Below, piece after piece: positions 43,306-55,017 of a stretch of 64,000 nt of DNA (position 1 is the stretch's first letter; each line of letters begins with the position of its first letter). The position numbers and the translations under genes were made by a program. The DNA lies in contig NZ_LMEM01000014.1 of the NCBI RefSeq assembly GCF_001426345.1, positions 1-64,000 on the forward strand. Reading direction: 5' to 3'. A model generated the notes under the pieces. The model was not told the DNA's origin and ran no database searches. It saw only the letters and a list, made by a program, of their open reading frames with translations. This stretch comes from Devosia sp. Root436. GTDB lineage: Bacteria > Pseudomonadota > Alphaproteobacteria > Rhizobiales > Devosiaceae.

Positions 43306-44009
43306 CCGGCATCACCCTCGCCGTGCCCTCCAAGGGGCGCCTCGAAGAACTCACCCGCGAATGGTTCGCGGCCAATGGCCTGGTCATCACCCGTCCCGGC
43401 GGCGCCCGTTCCTATCTCGGCGCCATCGAAGGCCTGCCCGATGTCACCGTGCGCTTCTTCCCGGCCTCCGAGATTGCCCGCGAACTCATCCGCGGCACCA
43501 TCGATTTCGGCGTCACCGGGCGCGACCTGATTCACGAGACCAGCGAAAGCGGCCCGGCCTCGGTGTCCATCGCCAAGCCTCTCGGCTTCGGCAATGCCGA
43601 CGTCGTCGTGGCCGTGCCCGACGCCTGGATCGACGTCACCCACATGCACGACCTGGCCGACGTCGCCTCCGATTTCCGCGGCCGCCATGGCCGCTGGCTG
43701 CGCATCGCCACCAAATACATCACCATCACCCGCCAGCATTTCGCCCGCGCCGGCATCGCCGAATATCGCACCGTCGAAAGCCTCGGCGCCACCGAAGCCG
43801 CCCCGGCCTCCGGCGTGGCCGATATCGTGGTCGATATCACCAGCACCGGCTCGACCCTCGCGGCCAACGGCCTGCGCGTGCTCGAAGATGGCGTCATGCT
43901 GCAAAGCGAGGCGTGCCTGGTCGTTTCGCGCACCGCCCGGTGGTCGCCCCGGCGCAAGGCCCAGCTCGACGCCGTGCTGCAACGGTTGGGAACCAGTGCC
44001 GGCTTCTGA
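43302..44009 (+). CDS. hisG: ATP phosphoribosyltransferase, short form
   Basis: HisG catalyses the first step of histidine synthesis, joining PRPP and ATP. The 235-residue length marks the short form, which lacks the C-terminal regulatory domain and works with HisZ. Marks are TLAVPSKGRLEE, FGVTGRDLIHET, FGNADVVVAVPDAW, and the PRPP-binding GVADIVVDITSTGSTL. The ATG at 43302 has GGAG seven bases upstream and overlaps the stop of the relay ORF. A reading from 43005 runs through the repeat and is rejected. Confidence 0.95.
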   Translation: MTGITLAVPSKGRLEELTREWFAANGLVITRPGGARSYLGAIEGLPDVTVRFFPASEIARELIRGTIDFGVTGRDLIHETSESGPASVSIAKPLGFGNADVVVAVPDAWIDVTHMHDLADVASDFRGRHGRWLRIATKYITITRQHFARAGIAEYRTVESLGATEAAPASGVADIVVDITSTGSTLAANGLRVLEDGVMLQSEACLVVSRTARWSPRRKAQLDAVLQRLGTSAGF

Positions 44010-44054
44010 GCAGGCATTGCCGGCTGCCGCGATTCACGACAGAAATGCAATCAA

Positions 44055-44150
44055 GCGCTTCCAGCAAAAGTGGCAGCCACTTTTGCGGTTCGGAAGCGCG
44101 ACAAAACAAAGACTTGGAGCATTTCAGCGTTTCGAGGAAACAGGGAATGC
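44055..44150. repeat. Compound hairpin element, family E
   Basis: GCGCTTCC (44055-44062) and GGAAGCGC (44092-44099) enclose GCAAAAGTGGC (44064-44074) and GCCACTTTTGC (44076-44086), giving a nested hairpin. It is followed by GAGCATTTCAGCGTTTCGAG, another partly symmetric block. This string is a common intergenic element in rhizobial genomes. It lies right after hisG and reaches over the GT2 start codon. Confidence 0.65.
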
Positions 44151-45376
44151 AGCCGGCTCCGGGGGGAGGGCCAGACTTGGCCGACGAATTCGAACTCACC
44201 ATCCTGATGCCCTGCCTTAACGAAGCGGAGACGCTGGCCGCCTGCGTCGGCAAGGCGCGCAGCTTCCTCGACCGCACCGGCATTGCCGGGGAGATCGTCA
44301 TCGCCGACAACGGCTCCACCGACGGCTCGCGCGAGATTGCGGAAAATCTCGGCGCCCGCGTCGTCAACATCCCCGAACGTGGCTATGGCGCCGCGCTTGC
44401 CGGCGGCATCCAGGCCGCACGCGGCCGCTTCATCATCATGGGCGATGCCGACGACAGCTATGATTTCGCCAATCTCGATGCCTTTGTCTCCCAGCTGCGC
44501 GCCGGGGCCGACCTGGTCATGGGCAACCGCTTCGGGGGCGGCATCGCTCCCGGCGCCATGCCCTGGCACCATCGCTATATCGGCAATCCCCTGCTCAGCG
44601 CTATCGGCCGCCTGTTTTTCCACACCCCGATCGGCGATTTCCATTGCGGCCTGCGCGGCTTTTCGCGCGCCGCGATCCTGGCGCTCAACCTGCGCACCTC
44701 AGGCATGGAATTCGCCTCCGAAATGGTGGTCAAGGCCACCTTGGCGCAGCTTGACCTGCGCGAAGTGCCGACCACGCTGGCCAAGGATGGCCGCTCGCGA
44801 AAACCCCATCTGCGGTCCATCCGCGATGGCTGGCGCCATCTGCGTTTCCTGCTGCTGTTTTCTCCGCGCTGGCTGTTCCTCTATCCCGGCATTGCCCTAT
44901 TGGCCGTGGGCCTGCTGGTTGGCGCCATCCTGCTGCCGGGCCCGGCGCGTTTCGGCCGCGTCTCGTTCGACGTCCATACGTTCCTCGTCGCCGCACTCTG
45001 CATAATCGTCGGCCTGCAATCCATTTCCTTCGCGGTTATCGGCCGCCGCTTTGCCTCGCGCTATGGCTTTATCCCGCGCTCCAGCAGCTACGATCGCCTG
45101 CTCGAAGCCCTCACCCTGGAACGCATCCTGCTCGTGGCCACCACACTGATGCTGATTGGCATTGTCGCGCTGCTCTGGGGCGTGGCGGAATGGGCCGAGC
45201 GCGATTTCGGGCATCTCAATCCTTCCAGCACCATGCGCCCGGTCATCCTGGCCATGACGGCGCTGGTTTCGGGCTTCCAGCTCATGATGAGTGGCTTCAT
45301 GTCCTCGATGATCAATATTCCGATCTATGAGCGGCGACTGGCCGAAACCGCGCGGCCCGACGACACCACACCCTGA
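44147..45376 (+). CDS. Family 2 glycosyltransferase with C-terminal membrane segments
   Basis: This 409-residue protein has a GT2 domain (about 15-240): ELTILMPCLNEAETLAACV, VIADNGSTDGSREIAENLG, the DxD-type metal motif in MGDADDSYDF, and GFSRAAILAL later. Four hydrophobic segments follow, so it is held in the inner membrane. It resembles polyprenyl-phosphate sugar transferases. The ATG at 44147 (GAGGA upstream) lies in a repeat element, so the N-terminus could be slightly different. It comes 138 bp after hisG. Confidence 0.85.
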   Translation: MQPAPGGGPDLADEFELTILMPCLNEAETLAACVGKARSFLDRTGIAGEIVIADNGSTDGSREIAENLGARVVNIPERGYGAALAGGIQAARGRFIIMGDADDSYDFANLDAFVSQLRAGADLVMGNRFGGGIAPGAMPWHHRYIGNPLLSAIGRLFFHTPIGDFHCGLRGFSRAAILALNLRTSGMEFASEMVVKATLAQLDLREVPTTLAKDGRSRKPHLRSIRDGWRHLRFLLLFSPRWLFLYPGIALLAVGLLVGAILLPGPARFGRVSFDVHTFLVAALCIIVGLQSISFAVIGRRFASRYGFIPRSSSYDRLLEALTLERILLVATTLMLIGIVALLWGVAEWAERDFGHLNPSSTMRPVILAMTALVSGFQLMMSGFMSSMINIPIYERRLAETARPDDTTP

Positions 45377-45391
45377 ACCCCACTGGACCCC

Positions 45392-46141
45392 ATGCTCGAT
45401 CCCCTCGTTCTCCTGGCGCTTGCCGCTGTCGGCATGCTGGCCGGCTTTGTTGATGCCATCGCCGGCGGCGGCGGCATGATCGCCCTGCCGGCCTTGCTCT
45501 CGGCCGGCCTGCCGCCGGTTGCCGCGCTCGCCACCAACAAGCTGCAATCGGTGTTCGGCACCGGCATGGCGGCGCTGACCTATTGGCGGCGCGGCTTCGT
45601 CTCGCTCAAGGCGCTGGTTCCGGCTATCGCGCTGACTTATGCCGGCAGCCTCTGTGGCGCCCTGGTGGTCAAGCAGATCGATATCAGCCTGCTCGATGTC
45701 GCCGTGCCCGTGGCGTTGATCGGCATCGCGCTCTATTTCCTGTTCGCGCCCAATCTTTCGGATGCCGACAAGGCGGCCCGGCTGCCCTTCGGGCTGTTCG
45801 TGCCGGTTATGGGCATGGTCATCGGCTTCTACGATGGCGTATTCGGGCCGGGTACCGGCTCGTTCCTCACCATCGGCTTCGTCATGCTGTTCGGCCTGGG
45901 CCTCACCCGCGCCTCGGGCAATACCAAGATCCTCAATCTGGTGTCGAACCTGGCGGCGCTGACCATCTTCATCCCGGCGGGCGACGTGGTCTGGCCCGCC
46001 GCCATCGCCATGGCCATCGGGCAGCTTGCCGGCGGCTATATCGGCGCCCGGACCGGCATCCGCTACGGCGCAAAGATCATTCGGCCGCTGGTCGTCGTGG
46101 TGTCGATCGCCCTGGCGCTGCGGCTGCTGTTCTTCCGTTAA
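45392..46141 (+). CDS. TauE/SafE-family permease
   Basis: This 249-residue inner-membrane protein has about eight hydrophobic segments and the duplicated family motif: GFVDAIAGGGGMIALPAL in the first half and GFYDGVFGPGTGSFLTIGF in the second. The family exports sulfite, sulfoacetate or other small anions, and the substrate is not visible. Its stop codon overlaps the oppositely oriented stop of the Sel1 gene by three bases. The gap after the GT2 stop is only 15 bases. Confidence 0.9.
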   Translation: MLDPLVLLALAAVGMLAGFVDAIAGGGGMIALPALLSAGLPPVAALATNKLQSVFGTGMAALTYWRRGFVSLKALVPAIALTYAGSLCGALVVKQIDISLLDVAVPVALIGIALYFLFAPNLSDADKAARLPFGLFVPVMGMVIGFYDGVFGPGTGSFLTIGFVMLFGLGLTRASGNTKILNLVSNLAALTIFIPAGDVVWPAAIAMAIGQLAGGYIGARTGIRYGAKIIRPLVVVVSIALALRLLFFR

Positions 46142-47010
46142 AGCGCCGAACCGAAGGCCGCCTCGATGGCCCGCTGTGTCGCCGGACCGAAACTGCCGTC
46201 GATCGTGCCGCTATAGAAGCCGTCGCGTTTCAGCATTTCCTGGATGGCGCGACGGTAGTTCGGCGAGGTATCGGCGTTGCGGATGTCCTTGAATTCGTCC
46301 CACGCGACCTGCAGCCCGTTGGTCAGCGCCAGATAGGCGAGTTCGGCCGCCCGCTGCGTGTCCTTGCCCACGCCGTCGCCATAGAGATAGCGCAGCGACA
46401 GCGACCAATGCCCGTTGGCGTCTCCCGCATCCGACGCCTTCTGGTACCAGGCGGTTGCCTCCTCGACATCCTTGGCCACGCCATTGCCGGCCAGATACAT
46501 GTCGCCCAGCGCATACATGGCATAGGCATAGCCATTGTCCGCGGCGAGACGGAACCAGTGCAGCGCCTCGGCATAGTTCTGCCGCACGCCGTCTCCGACA
46601 TTATACATGCTGGCCACGTTGCTCTGCCCGGCCGGCAGGCCGGCCTCGGCGGCCTTGAGATACCAGTCGAACGCCTTGGCATAGTCCTGCGCCACGAACT
46701 CGCCGCGGTCATACATCAGTGCCACGCGGTTCATCGCATAGCCATCGCCGGCCCCGGCCGCGAGCGAATACATCTCGAAGGCATATTGGTAGTCGGGCGT
46801 CTGCCCTTCGGCGACGAAATAGGCGGCGTCGCCCTCGTCGAGGATTTCCTCGAGATCGTCGGGATCATAGGGATCGAGCGTATCGTCCTGCGGCTGGGTG
46901 ACCTGCGGCGTCGTGACCTTGGTCTTGGTCTTCTGCGCAAAGGCGTCGCCCGTCGCCGCCAGATTCAAGGCCAGCAGCAGCACCGCGGCCAGAACAACAC
47001 GCATGGACAT
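46138..47010 (-). CDS. Sel1-repeat protein with C-terminal peptidoglycan-binding-like domain
   Basis: This 290-residue exported protein has a signal peptide (VVLAAVLLLALNLAATGDAFA) from the ATG at 47010. After an acidic linker come about four Sel1-like repeats of roughly 36 residues, for example AFDWYLKAAEAGLPAGQSNV and ALHWFRLAADNGYAYAMYAL. The C-terminus (FYSGTIDGSFGPATQRAIEA) matches the PG_binding_1 core. It is probably a periplasmic scaffold on the cell wall. A reading from 47172 would hide the signal peptide. Confidence 0.85.
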   Translation of the reverse strand: MSMRVVLAAVLLLALNLAATGDAFAQKTKTKVTTPQVTQPQDDTLDPYDPDDLEEILDEGDAAYFVAEGQTPDYQYAFEMYSLAAGAGDGYAMNRVALMYDRGEFVAQDYAKAFDWYLKAAEAGLPAGQSNVASMYNVGDGVRQNYAEALHWFRLAADNGYAYAMYALGDMYLAGNGVAKDVEEATAWYQKASDAGDANGHWSLSLRYLYGDGVGKDTQRAAELAYLALTNGLQVAWDEFKDIRNADTSPNYRRAIQEMLKRDGFYSGTIDGSFGPATQRAIEAAFGSAL

Positions 47011-47101
47011 CTTCAACCCCTCTGCTCCACCATTTCCGGGAAAATGAAACTTCGGCACGTTGCTGTCAAATGCCGCGAGAGGCACCCCCCGTAGAGGGGT
47101 A

Positions 47102-47338
47102 TCAGGCCGGATCGAGCCCGGCAGCAATGCGCAAAGCGGCATTGATCCGGTCCTGCCAGCCCGGACCGTCATCCTGGAAATGCTCCAGCACGGCGCGATC
47201 CAGCCGCAACGTCACCATTTCCTTACCCTCAGGCGGAGCAACAGGCTTGGGCGGCGCTGCTTCCACAGGCTTGCGGGTCGCTGTCTTGAAAGCCGCCTCC
47301 GCCTGATCAAAGGCGCTGCCGCGTCGGGGTGTTCGCAT
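47102..47338 (-). CDS. BrnA-like antitoxin, no toxin partner seen
   Basis: This 78-residue protein has the BrnA C-terminal DNA-binding pattern MVTLRLDRAVLEHFQDDGPG followed by WQDRINAALRIAAGLD. BrnA normally pairs with the RelE-fold toxin BrnT, encoded just upstream of it. No BrnT-like gene is seen here. Its neighbours are the Sel1 gene and groEL. It is perhaps an orphan regulator. Confidence 0.65.
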   Translation of the reverse strand: MRTPRRGSAFDQAEAAFKTATRKPVEAAPPKPVAPPEGKEMVTLRLDRAVLEHFQDDGPGWQDRINAALRIAAGLDPA

Positions 47339-47399
47339 CGAATCCTCGCTGATTGCTCCGGGGGCATTCTACTGCGCCGCGCGCCGTCACGCATAAGAA

Positions 47400-47425
47400 A
47401 AGGCGCGGTGTTTCCACCGCGCCTT
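47400..47425 (-). terminator. Rho-independent-type terminator of groESL
   Basis: On the minus strand AAGGCGCGGTG pairs with CACCGCGCCTT over a 4-base loop (GAAA), an 11-bp stem, followed by TTTCTT. It lies 53-78 bp after the groEL stop. Confidence 0.75.
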
Positions 47426-47477
47426 CCACGAAGTTCGTGACTGGGAAGAAACGAACCTCGAAGTCTGTGGCGATGGA

Positions 47478-49130
<1,653 letters not shown>

Positions 49131-49171
49131 TTAAGAATGGTTGAAACGACGAAAGGGACAGCGTGGGGTCC

Positions 49172-49462
49172 TCAGACCTCGACGATGCCCATGATGTCGG
49201 ATTCCTTCATGATCAGCAGGTCTTCGCCGTTGAGCTTGACCTCGGTGCCGCTCCACTTGCCGAACAGCACGCGATCGCCGGCCTTGACGTCGAGCGCGTT
49301 GATCTTGCCGGCATCATCGCGGGCGCCGGGGCCCACGGAGACGATCACGCCCTCGGAGGGCTTTTCCTTGGCGGTGTCGGGGATGATGATCCCGCCTTTG
49401 GTCTTTTCTTCGCTGTCGAGGCGACGGACGACCACGCGGTCGTGCAGAGGACGGAAGCCCAT
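49172..49462 (-). CDS. groES: Co-chaperonin GroES
   Basis: GroES (96 residues) forms the heptameric lid of Gro[22 protein letters not shown], the mobile loop [16 protein letters not shown] and [15 protein letters not shown] are the family marks. It is the first gene of the operon, and the CIRCE element lies 46 bp upstream of its start. Confidence 0.99.
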   Translation of the reverse strand: MGFRPLHDRVVVRRLDSEEKTKGGIIIPDTAKEKPSEGVIVSVGPGARDDAGKINALDVKAGDRVLFGKWSGTEVKLNGEDLLIMKESDIMGIVEV

Positions 49463-49507
49463 GTTTTGCTCCTATGGCAGCATGTTCAAAATGCAATCTT
49501 GGCACTG

Positions 49508-49534
49508 TTAGCACTCGTCAGTGTAGAGTGCTAA
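49508..49534 (-). promoter_or_regulatory. CIRCE element (HrcA operator)
   Basis: TTAGCACTC (49508-49516), nine bases, GAGTGCTAA (49526-49534) is a perfect copy of the CIRCE consensus. HrcA binds it and represses groESL until heat shock. It lies just after the predicted transcription start. Confidence 0.95.
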
Positions 49535-49546
49535 CAGGGTACGGGG

Positions 49547-49575
49547 GATATATGGCCGCCCCCTCGACGAGTCAA
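49547..49575 (-). promoter_or_regulatory. Promoter of groESL
   Basis: On the minus strand TTGACT (49575-49570) and TATATC (49552-49547) have a 17-base spacer. This places the start of transcription immediately upstream of the CIRCE element. Confidence 0.7.
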
Positions 49576-49642
49576 GGTCGTGTGAACCGGCTTTCTTCTC
49601 GCGCGTTGATTCACATTCACTTTCGCTAGATGGCAGGACATC

Positions 49643-50005
49643 ATGACGCGTCAATGTCTGGACAAGGATATCAAGATCAGGCCGGCCAAGGGCCGGGTCC
49701 ACGTAATGTTCGACGATGCCGAGATCGGCAGCTCGCTCAATGCACTCGAACTGGATGAGCCGGGCGCGCCCTTGCGCATCTATCTGCCGCGCGAGGATGT
49801 TCGCGAGGATGTGCTGGAGCGCTCCGAAACCCGCACCACCTGCCCCTACAAGGGCGAGGCGCATTACTACACGCTCAAGACCCTCACCGCCGATGGCCCC
49901 GACCAGGTCTGGTACTACCCCGATCCATGTCCCCTGGTCGAACCTATCCGCGACCACCTCGCCTTCTGGGGCGACAAGATCGAGTATCGCTATTCGGAAG
50001 TGTAG
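49643..50005 (+). CDS. DUF427-domain protein
   Basis: This 120-residue protein has the single DUF427 beta fold. RPAKGRVHVMFDDAEIGSS and the conserved CPYKGEAHYY plus WYYPDP are typical, as is YLPREDVREDVLERS. The function of the family is not known. It is divergent from groES and has its own ribosome site (AGGA). Confidence 0.87.
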   Translation: MTRQCLDKDIKIRPAKGRVHVMFDDAEIGSSLNALELDEPGAPLRIYLPREDVREDVLERSETRTTCPYKGEAHYYTLKTLTADGPDQVWYYPDPCPLVEPIRDHLAFWGDKIEYRYSEV

Positions 50006-50052
50006 GCGTGGGGCGGTGGATGGACTTGGGCGCTGCGCGATCTTCTCACTCT

Positions 50053-50125
50053 GTGTCATCCCGGCCTTGAGCCGGGATCCATCCCGAGATCGCACCACGG
50101 CCGCAAGGTGGATCATTCGTTCGCT
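50053..50125. repeat. Partial palindromic element, family C (copy 2)
   Basis: TGTCATCCCGGCCTTGAGCC is followed by GGGATCCATCCCGAGAT and GCCGCAAGGTGGA. The last block also occurs in the hisS-hisZ copy (near 41927). It is in the gap between the DUF427 gene and the 64-residue ORF. Confidence 0.6.
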
Positions 50126-50190
50126 CGCCGGACAGCATCTTTTTTGCCCGCCCCCTTCCCCCACGCGCAAACCTCCGGCATAAGGCCAGC

Positions 50191-50385
50191 ATGACCCAGG
50201 ACAACACCCTTCAGATCAAGCTGCGCCTCAAGGGCGGCAGCGGCCCGAATGCCAACTGGCATTGGGAAATCCTCGACGCCGCCGGCAAGGTGGTCAAATC
50301 GGGCTCGGCCGTCGGCCCCGAGCACAAGGCCTTTGCCACTGCGCGCATGGCCAAGGAAAAGCTGGAGCAATCCTCCGGCCGCTGA
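50191..50385 (+). CDS. Small protein, DUF1508-like outline
   Basis: This 64-residue product is rich in Lys and Gly, with the pattern NWHWEILDAAGKVVKSG then AFATARMAKEKLEQ. A strand-turn-strand then helix layout like YegP (DUF1508) is possible, but the match is weak. It lies 24 bases before the DMT transporter and could be co-transcribed with it. Confidence 0.6.
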   Translation: MTQDNTLQIKLRLKGGSGPNANWHWEILDAAGKVVKSGSAVGPEHKAFATARMAKEKLEQSSGR

Positions 50386-50409
50386 TCCCGGCTGTACCAC
50401 GAGACATCA

Positions 50410-51372
50410 GTGACCGCTCCCGTTCCAGAAGCTGCCGCCGGCCCCGTGCAACATCGTGGGCCGATGCGTGGTATTGCGCTCAAGGTCGTTTCCGTTTTCT
50501 TCTTCGTCGTCATGGCGACGCTGCTCAAGGCCACCGAAACCATTCCTGCCGGGGAACTGGTTTTCTTCCGCTGCTTCTTTGCTTTCCTGCCGGTAGTGTT
50601 CTGGTTGCTGTGGCGTGGCCAATTGCGGGCTGCCCTGCATACGCGCAATCCGCTCGGCCACGTCCTGCGCGCCCTGGTCGGTGCCTCGTCCATGGGTCTG
50701 GGCTTTTTCGCGCTGACCCGGTTGCCTTTGCCCGAAGCCACCGCCATCGGCTATGCCGCGCCGCTGCTCATCGTCGTCTTCAGCGCGCTGCTGCTCAAGG
50801 AGGCGGTTCATGTCTTTCGCTGGACCGCCGTCGTCGTCGGGCTTTTCGGTGTGGTCATCATCCTCTGGCCGCGGCTGACCCTGTTCACCAGCGGCCAGCC
50901 GCTCGGCAATTCCGAAGCGCTTGGCGCCATCGCCGCCTTTGGCGGGGCCATCCTCACTGCCTTTGCCCTAATGCAGGTGCGCAAGCTGACGCGCACCGAG
51001 CGCACCGAAGCCATCGTGGTCTATTTCTTCATCTGCGCCAGCATCATGTCGCTGGCAACCATTCCCTTCGGCTGGGCCATGCCCACGCCGCAGCAGGCTG
51101 TCCTGCTCATAGCCGCCGGCTTTTTCGGCGGGGTCGGCCAGTTGCTGATGACGTCGTCCTACCGCTATGCCGATATGTCGGTCATCGCCCCGTTCGAATA
51201 TGTCTCGCTGCTGCTGACCATCATTCTGGGCCTGGTGGTGTTCGGCGATGTGCCGACCCCGGCGATGGTCCTGGGCGCCACCATCATCATGGCCTCCGGC
51301 ATTGTCGTCATCCTGCGTGAGCACTATCTCGGCCTTGATCGCGCCAAGGCAAGGGAGGCCAATACGCCCTAG
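50410..51372 (+). CDS. DMT-superfamily (EamA) transporter
   Basis: This 320-residue inner-membrane protein has about ten spans in two EamA repeats, marked FRCFFAFLPVVFWLLWRG in the first and SSYRYADMSVIAPFEYVSLL in the second, with GATIIMASGIVVILRE near the end. DMT proteins export metabolites or amino acids, and the substrate is unknown. The apparent start is GTG at 50410, and an ATG at 50464 is the alternative. Confidence 0.9.
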   Translation: MTAPVPEAAAGPVQHRGPMRGIALKVVSVFFFVVMATLLKATETIPAGELVFFRCFFAFLPVVFWLLWRGQLRAALHTRNPLGHVLRALVGASSMGLGFFALTRLPLPEATAIGYAAPLLIVVFSALLLKEAVHVFRWTAVVVGLFGVVIILWPRLTLFTSGQPLGNSEALGAIAAFGGAILTAFALMQVRKLTRTERTEAIVVYFFICASIMSLATIPFGWAMPTPQQAVLLIAAGFFGGVGQLLMTSSYRYADMSVIAPFEYVSLLLTIILGLVVFGDVPTPAMVLGATIIMASGIVVILREHYLGLDRAKAREANTP

Positions 51373-51463
51373 CGAGGCAGCCACGGCGTGTTTAACTGGC
51401 AGAATTTGTACTATTGCCATCCCATAGCCGCCTCGCTCTATTGTTGCGGCGGGGGAGATGGTG

Positions 51464-53389
51464 ATGGTTAAATCGATTCGACTGTACATGGCGCCGCTCT
51501 TGTTGTTGCCTGCGCTGACCAGTATGGCGGCCGCCGACGACGCCGTGCGCAACGCGCAGGGCCTGCTGGTCGACCTGGGCTACAACCCCGGACCCATCGA
51601 CGGACAAATCGGGCGGCGCACCATCGAGGCTCTGGAACAGTTCTCGGCCGCCAGTGGCGGGTCGTTTGACGGCACCGTCGATGATGCCGAACTGGCACAG
51701 CTTGCGGCGGCTGCCGAGCGGGTCCGGCCCCGACTGAACCATCCCGGCCATTTGTTCGACCTGGCTCACGCCATCGAATCCAGTTGCAACGGCCTTGGCC
51801 TTGGCCGGTTCGTGACCACCGACTTCGGCCCCACCGCCTATCCGCCCATTATCAGTTTTGACGATTCCCAATCCATCGGCATGTCCGCCAAGCGCGAGGC
51901 GAGCGTCTCCTTCGCGCAGGCGCTGGTCGTGCATGCCGCCGCCGCCGGGTTCCAGGGCAACCAGCCAGCGGCCGCCAAGGCCAGGGAAGCGCTTCTGGCC
52001 TGGGCAGAGGCGGGAGCGGGCCTGGATACCGCCATCGACAATTCCTATCTCGGCGCGGGCAATGCCGGGGGCTATGACCCCGAGGCTGATGCGCCTGTCC
52101 TCGACATGGAAAACGCGGCCTTGCTGGGTGGCGTGGCGCTCACCACCACATACATGCTGGGCGATTTGCTCACTGCCCAGGAGCGCGAGACGATCCTGGC
52201 GTGGGCGCTTGCCCTGGTCAACAAGTACCGGATGGACGCCGCCGTCATGGACGGCACCTCCAATGGTGTCTTCATGGGGTCCTATCCGGCGCTGCTCGGG
52301 CGCATCATGGAAGGCGACGCAGCCGGCTTCGAGAGTCTGGTCTCGGCCTATTACCGCTTGCTGAGGAACAGGGTCGACGAGAAGGGGGCCATTCTCAAGA
52401 ATGCCAACCGTGGCGATCGTGCCCTGCACTACCAGAGCATCGGTATACTTTCGATGATGTCCCTGTTCGAGCTCGTCGAAGCTCAGGGCAATGCTGTGCC
52501 CGCCGATCTTGAAGCCGACCTGCACCGGGCGGTCACGTTCTTCCTTGATGGCGATCGGGATCTGTCCGTAATCGCCCCATACGCCAAGATGGGCTTCAAC
52601 AATCCTGGGACAGGGCAACGGCAGGAACGCTTTTATCGCCAGAGTTCGGAACACTACTGGTGGATGGTCGACTATATCGCCCGCTACCCCGATAGTGAAA
52701 ACGCCACGCGCCTGCGTGCGCTGCTGGGACCCAACGACACCTTTGAAAAGGTCCGTGCCAATATCATGGGCGCGACCTGGGCCGCTTACCCCATCAACTG
52801 CATCAAGTCGTTTGACCTGTCTGCCCAGACAACCGCTGATGCGGTAGCCTATGTCCGCGAGAACTACCCGGCGGTCATCGTGCCGTCGGCGTCCGGCCGC
52901 AAGATGGGGCTGCCCCACTCGTCGCAGGCGGTCCCGATCAGCTTTGCCCGCGCTTCGGTAATGCGCGGCACAACCAGGTCGAATTTCGAGACGTTTTTCG
53001 TCAACTATGGGGATCTGCACATCGGCGACGAGGCGCTGGGCAACGGCAGTCTCGAGATTTACGTCGACTTCGCCGGCGACGGGGAGGATCTGTCCAATCT
53101 TGCCTTGCTGCGTATCGTCGGCCAACGGACCAGCCTGCACGGCGCAGATTCGAAGAAGGCCGATTTCCAGGTTTGCGGGCAGGTCGCCTCGCAGCAGAAC
53201 GGATCCAATTTCCGGCTGCATGTCGGGGAGATGGAAGAAATGAACAGCTGCATTCTCGACCTGATGGACCCACCTGACGCGCAGAAATGGGCGTCGCTGC
53301 TGGACGGCCTGCAGAAGCTGATCAACGAAGCCGACGAATCCCCCGGCCAGCAGCGGCTCAAGCAACTCTTCGACTACATGGTGTATTGA
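51464..53389 (+). CDS. Exported protein: peptidoglycan-binding-like domain plus alginate-lyase-like domain
   Basis: This 641-residue protein has a signal peptide (YMAPLLLLPALTSMAAA), a PG_binding_1-like domain at about 29-80 (GLLVDLGYNPGPIDGQIGRR), and a long helical region resembling the alpha/alpha toroid of alginate-lyase families. Conserved-looking blocks are MDGTSNGVFMGSY, NRGDRALHYQSIGIL and YRQSSEHYWWMVDYI. The ATG at 51464 is chosen because GGGGGAG is six bases upstream, while the ATG at 51458 touches it. The substrate is unknown. A cell-wall-anchored polysaccharide lyase is the best guess. Confidence 0.55.
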   Translation: MVKSIRLYMAPLLLLPALTSMAAADDAVRNAQGLLVDLGYNPGPIDGQIGRRTIEALEQFSAASGGSFDGTVDDAELAQLAAAAERVRPRLNHPGHLFDLAHAIESSCNGLGLGRFVTTDFGPTAYPPIISFDDSQSIGMSAKREASVSFAQALVVHAAAAGFQGNQPAAAKAREALLAWAEAGAGLDTAIDNSYLGAGNAGGYDPEADAPVLDMENAALLGGVALTTTYMLGDLLTAQERETILAWALALVNKYRMDAAVMDGTSNGVFMGSYPALLGRIMEGDAAGFESLVSAYYRLLRNRVDEKGAILKNANRGDRALHYQSIGILSMMSLFELVEAQGNAVPADLEADLHRAVTFFLDGDRDLSVIAPYAKMGFNNPGTGQRQERFYRQSSEHYWWMVDYIARYPDSENATRLRALLGPNDTFEKVRANIMGATWAAYPINCIKSFDLSAQTTADAVAYVRENYPAVIVPSASGRKMGLPHSSQAVPISFARASVMRGTTRSNFETFFVNYGDLHIGDEALGNGSLEIYVDFAGDGEDLSNLALLRIVGQRTSLHGADSKKADFQVCGQVASQQNGSNFRLHVGEMEEMNSCILDLMDPPDAQKWASLLDGLQKLINEADESPGQQRLKQLFDYMVY

Positions 53390-53407
53390 AGCCCGGGCCG
53401 CAGCGGT

Positions 53408-54856
<1,449 letters not shown>

Positions 54857-55017
54857 TGCCCACTATGCCGGTTGTCCGGCATTGCCGCTCTGTCCCGGTG
54901 TTGCCCCAATTGTTCCGCAACAGGGTAAACAAACCGTTCCAGACATTTGCAATTTGCGTGATTGTCTATGGACTTGGCGCTTGATCGGATCGCGCTCTCC
55001 CTATTAAGTCAGCTGCC

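Noticed and set aside
43361..45376. A 671-codon frame covering hisG and the GT2 gene
   Set aside because: Its first part is hisG read in the wrong frame. The GT2 gene proper starts at 44147.
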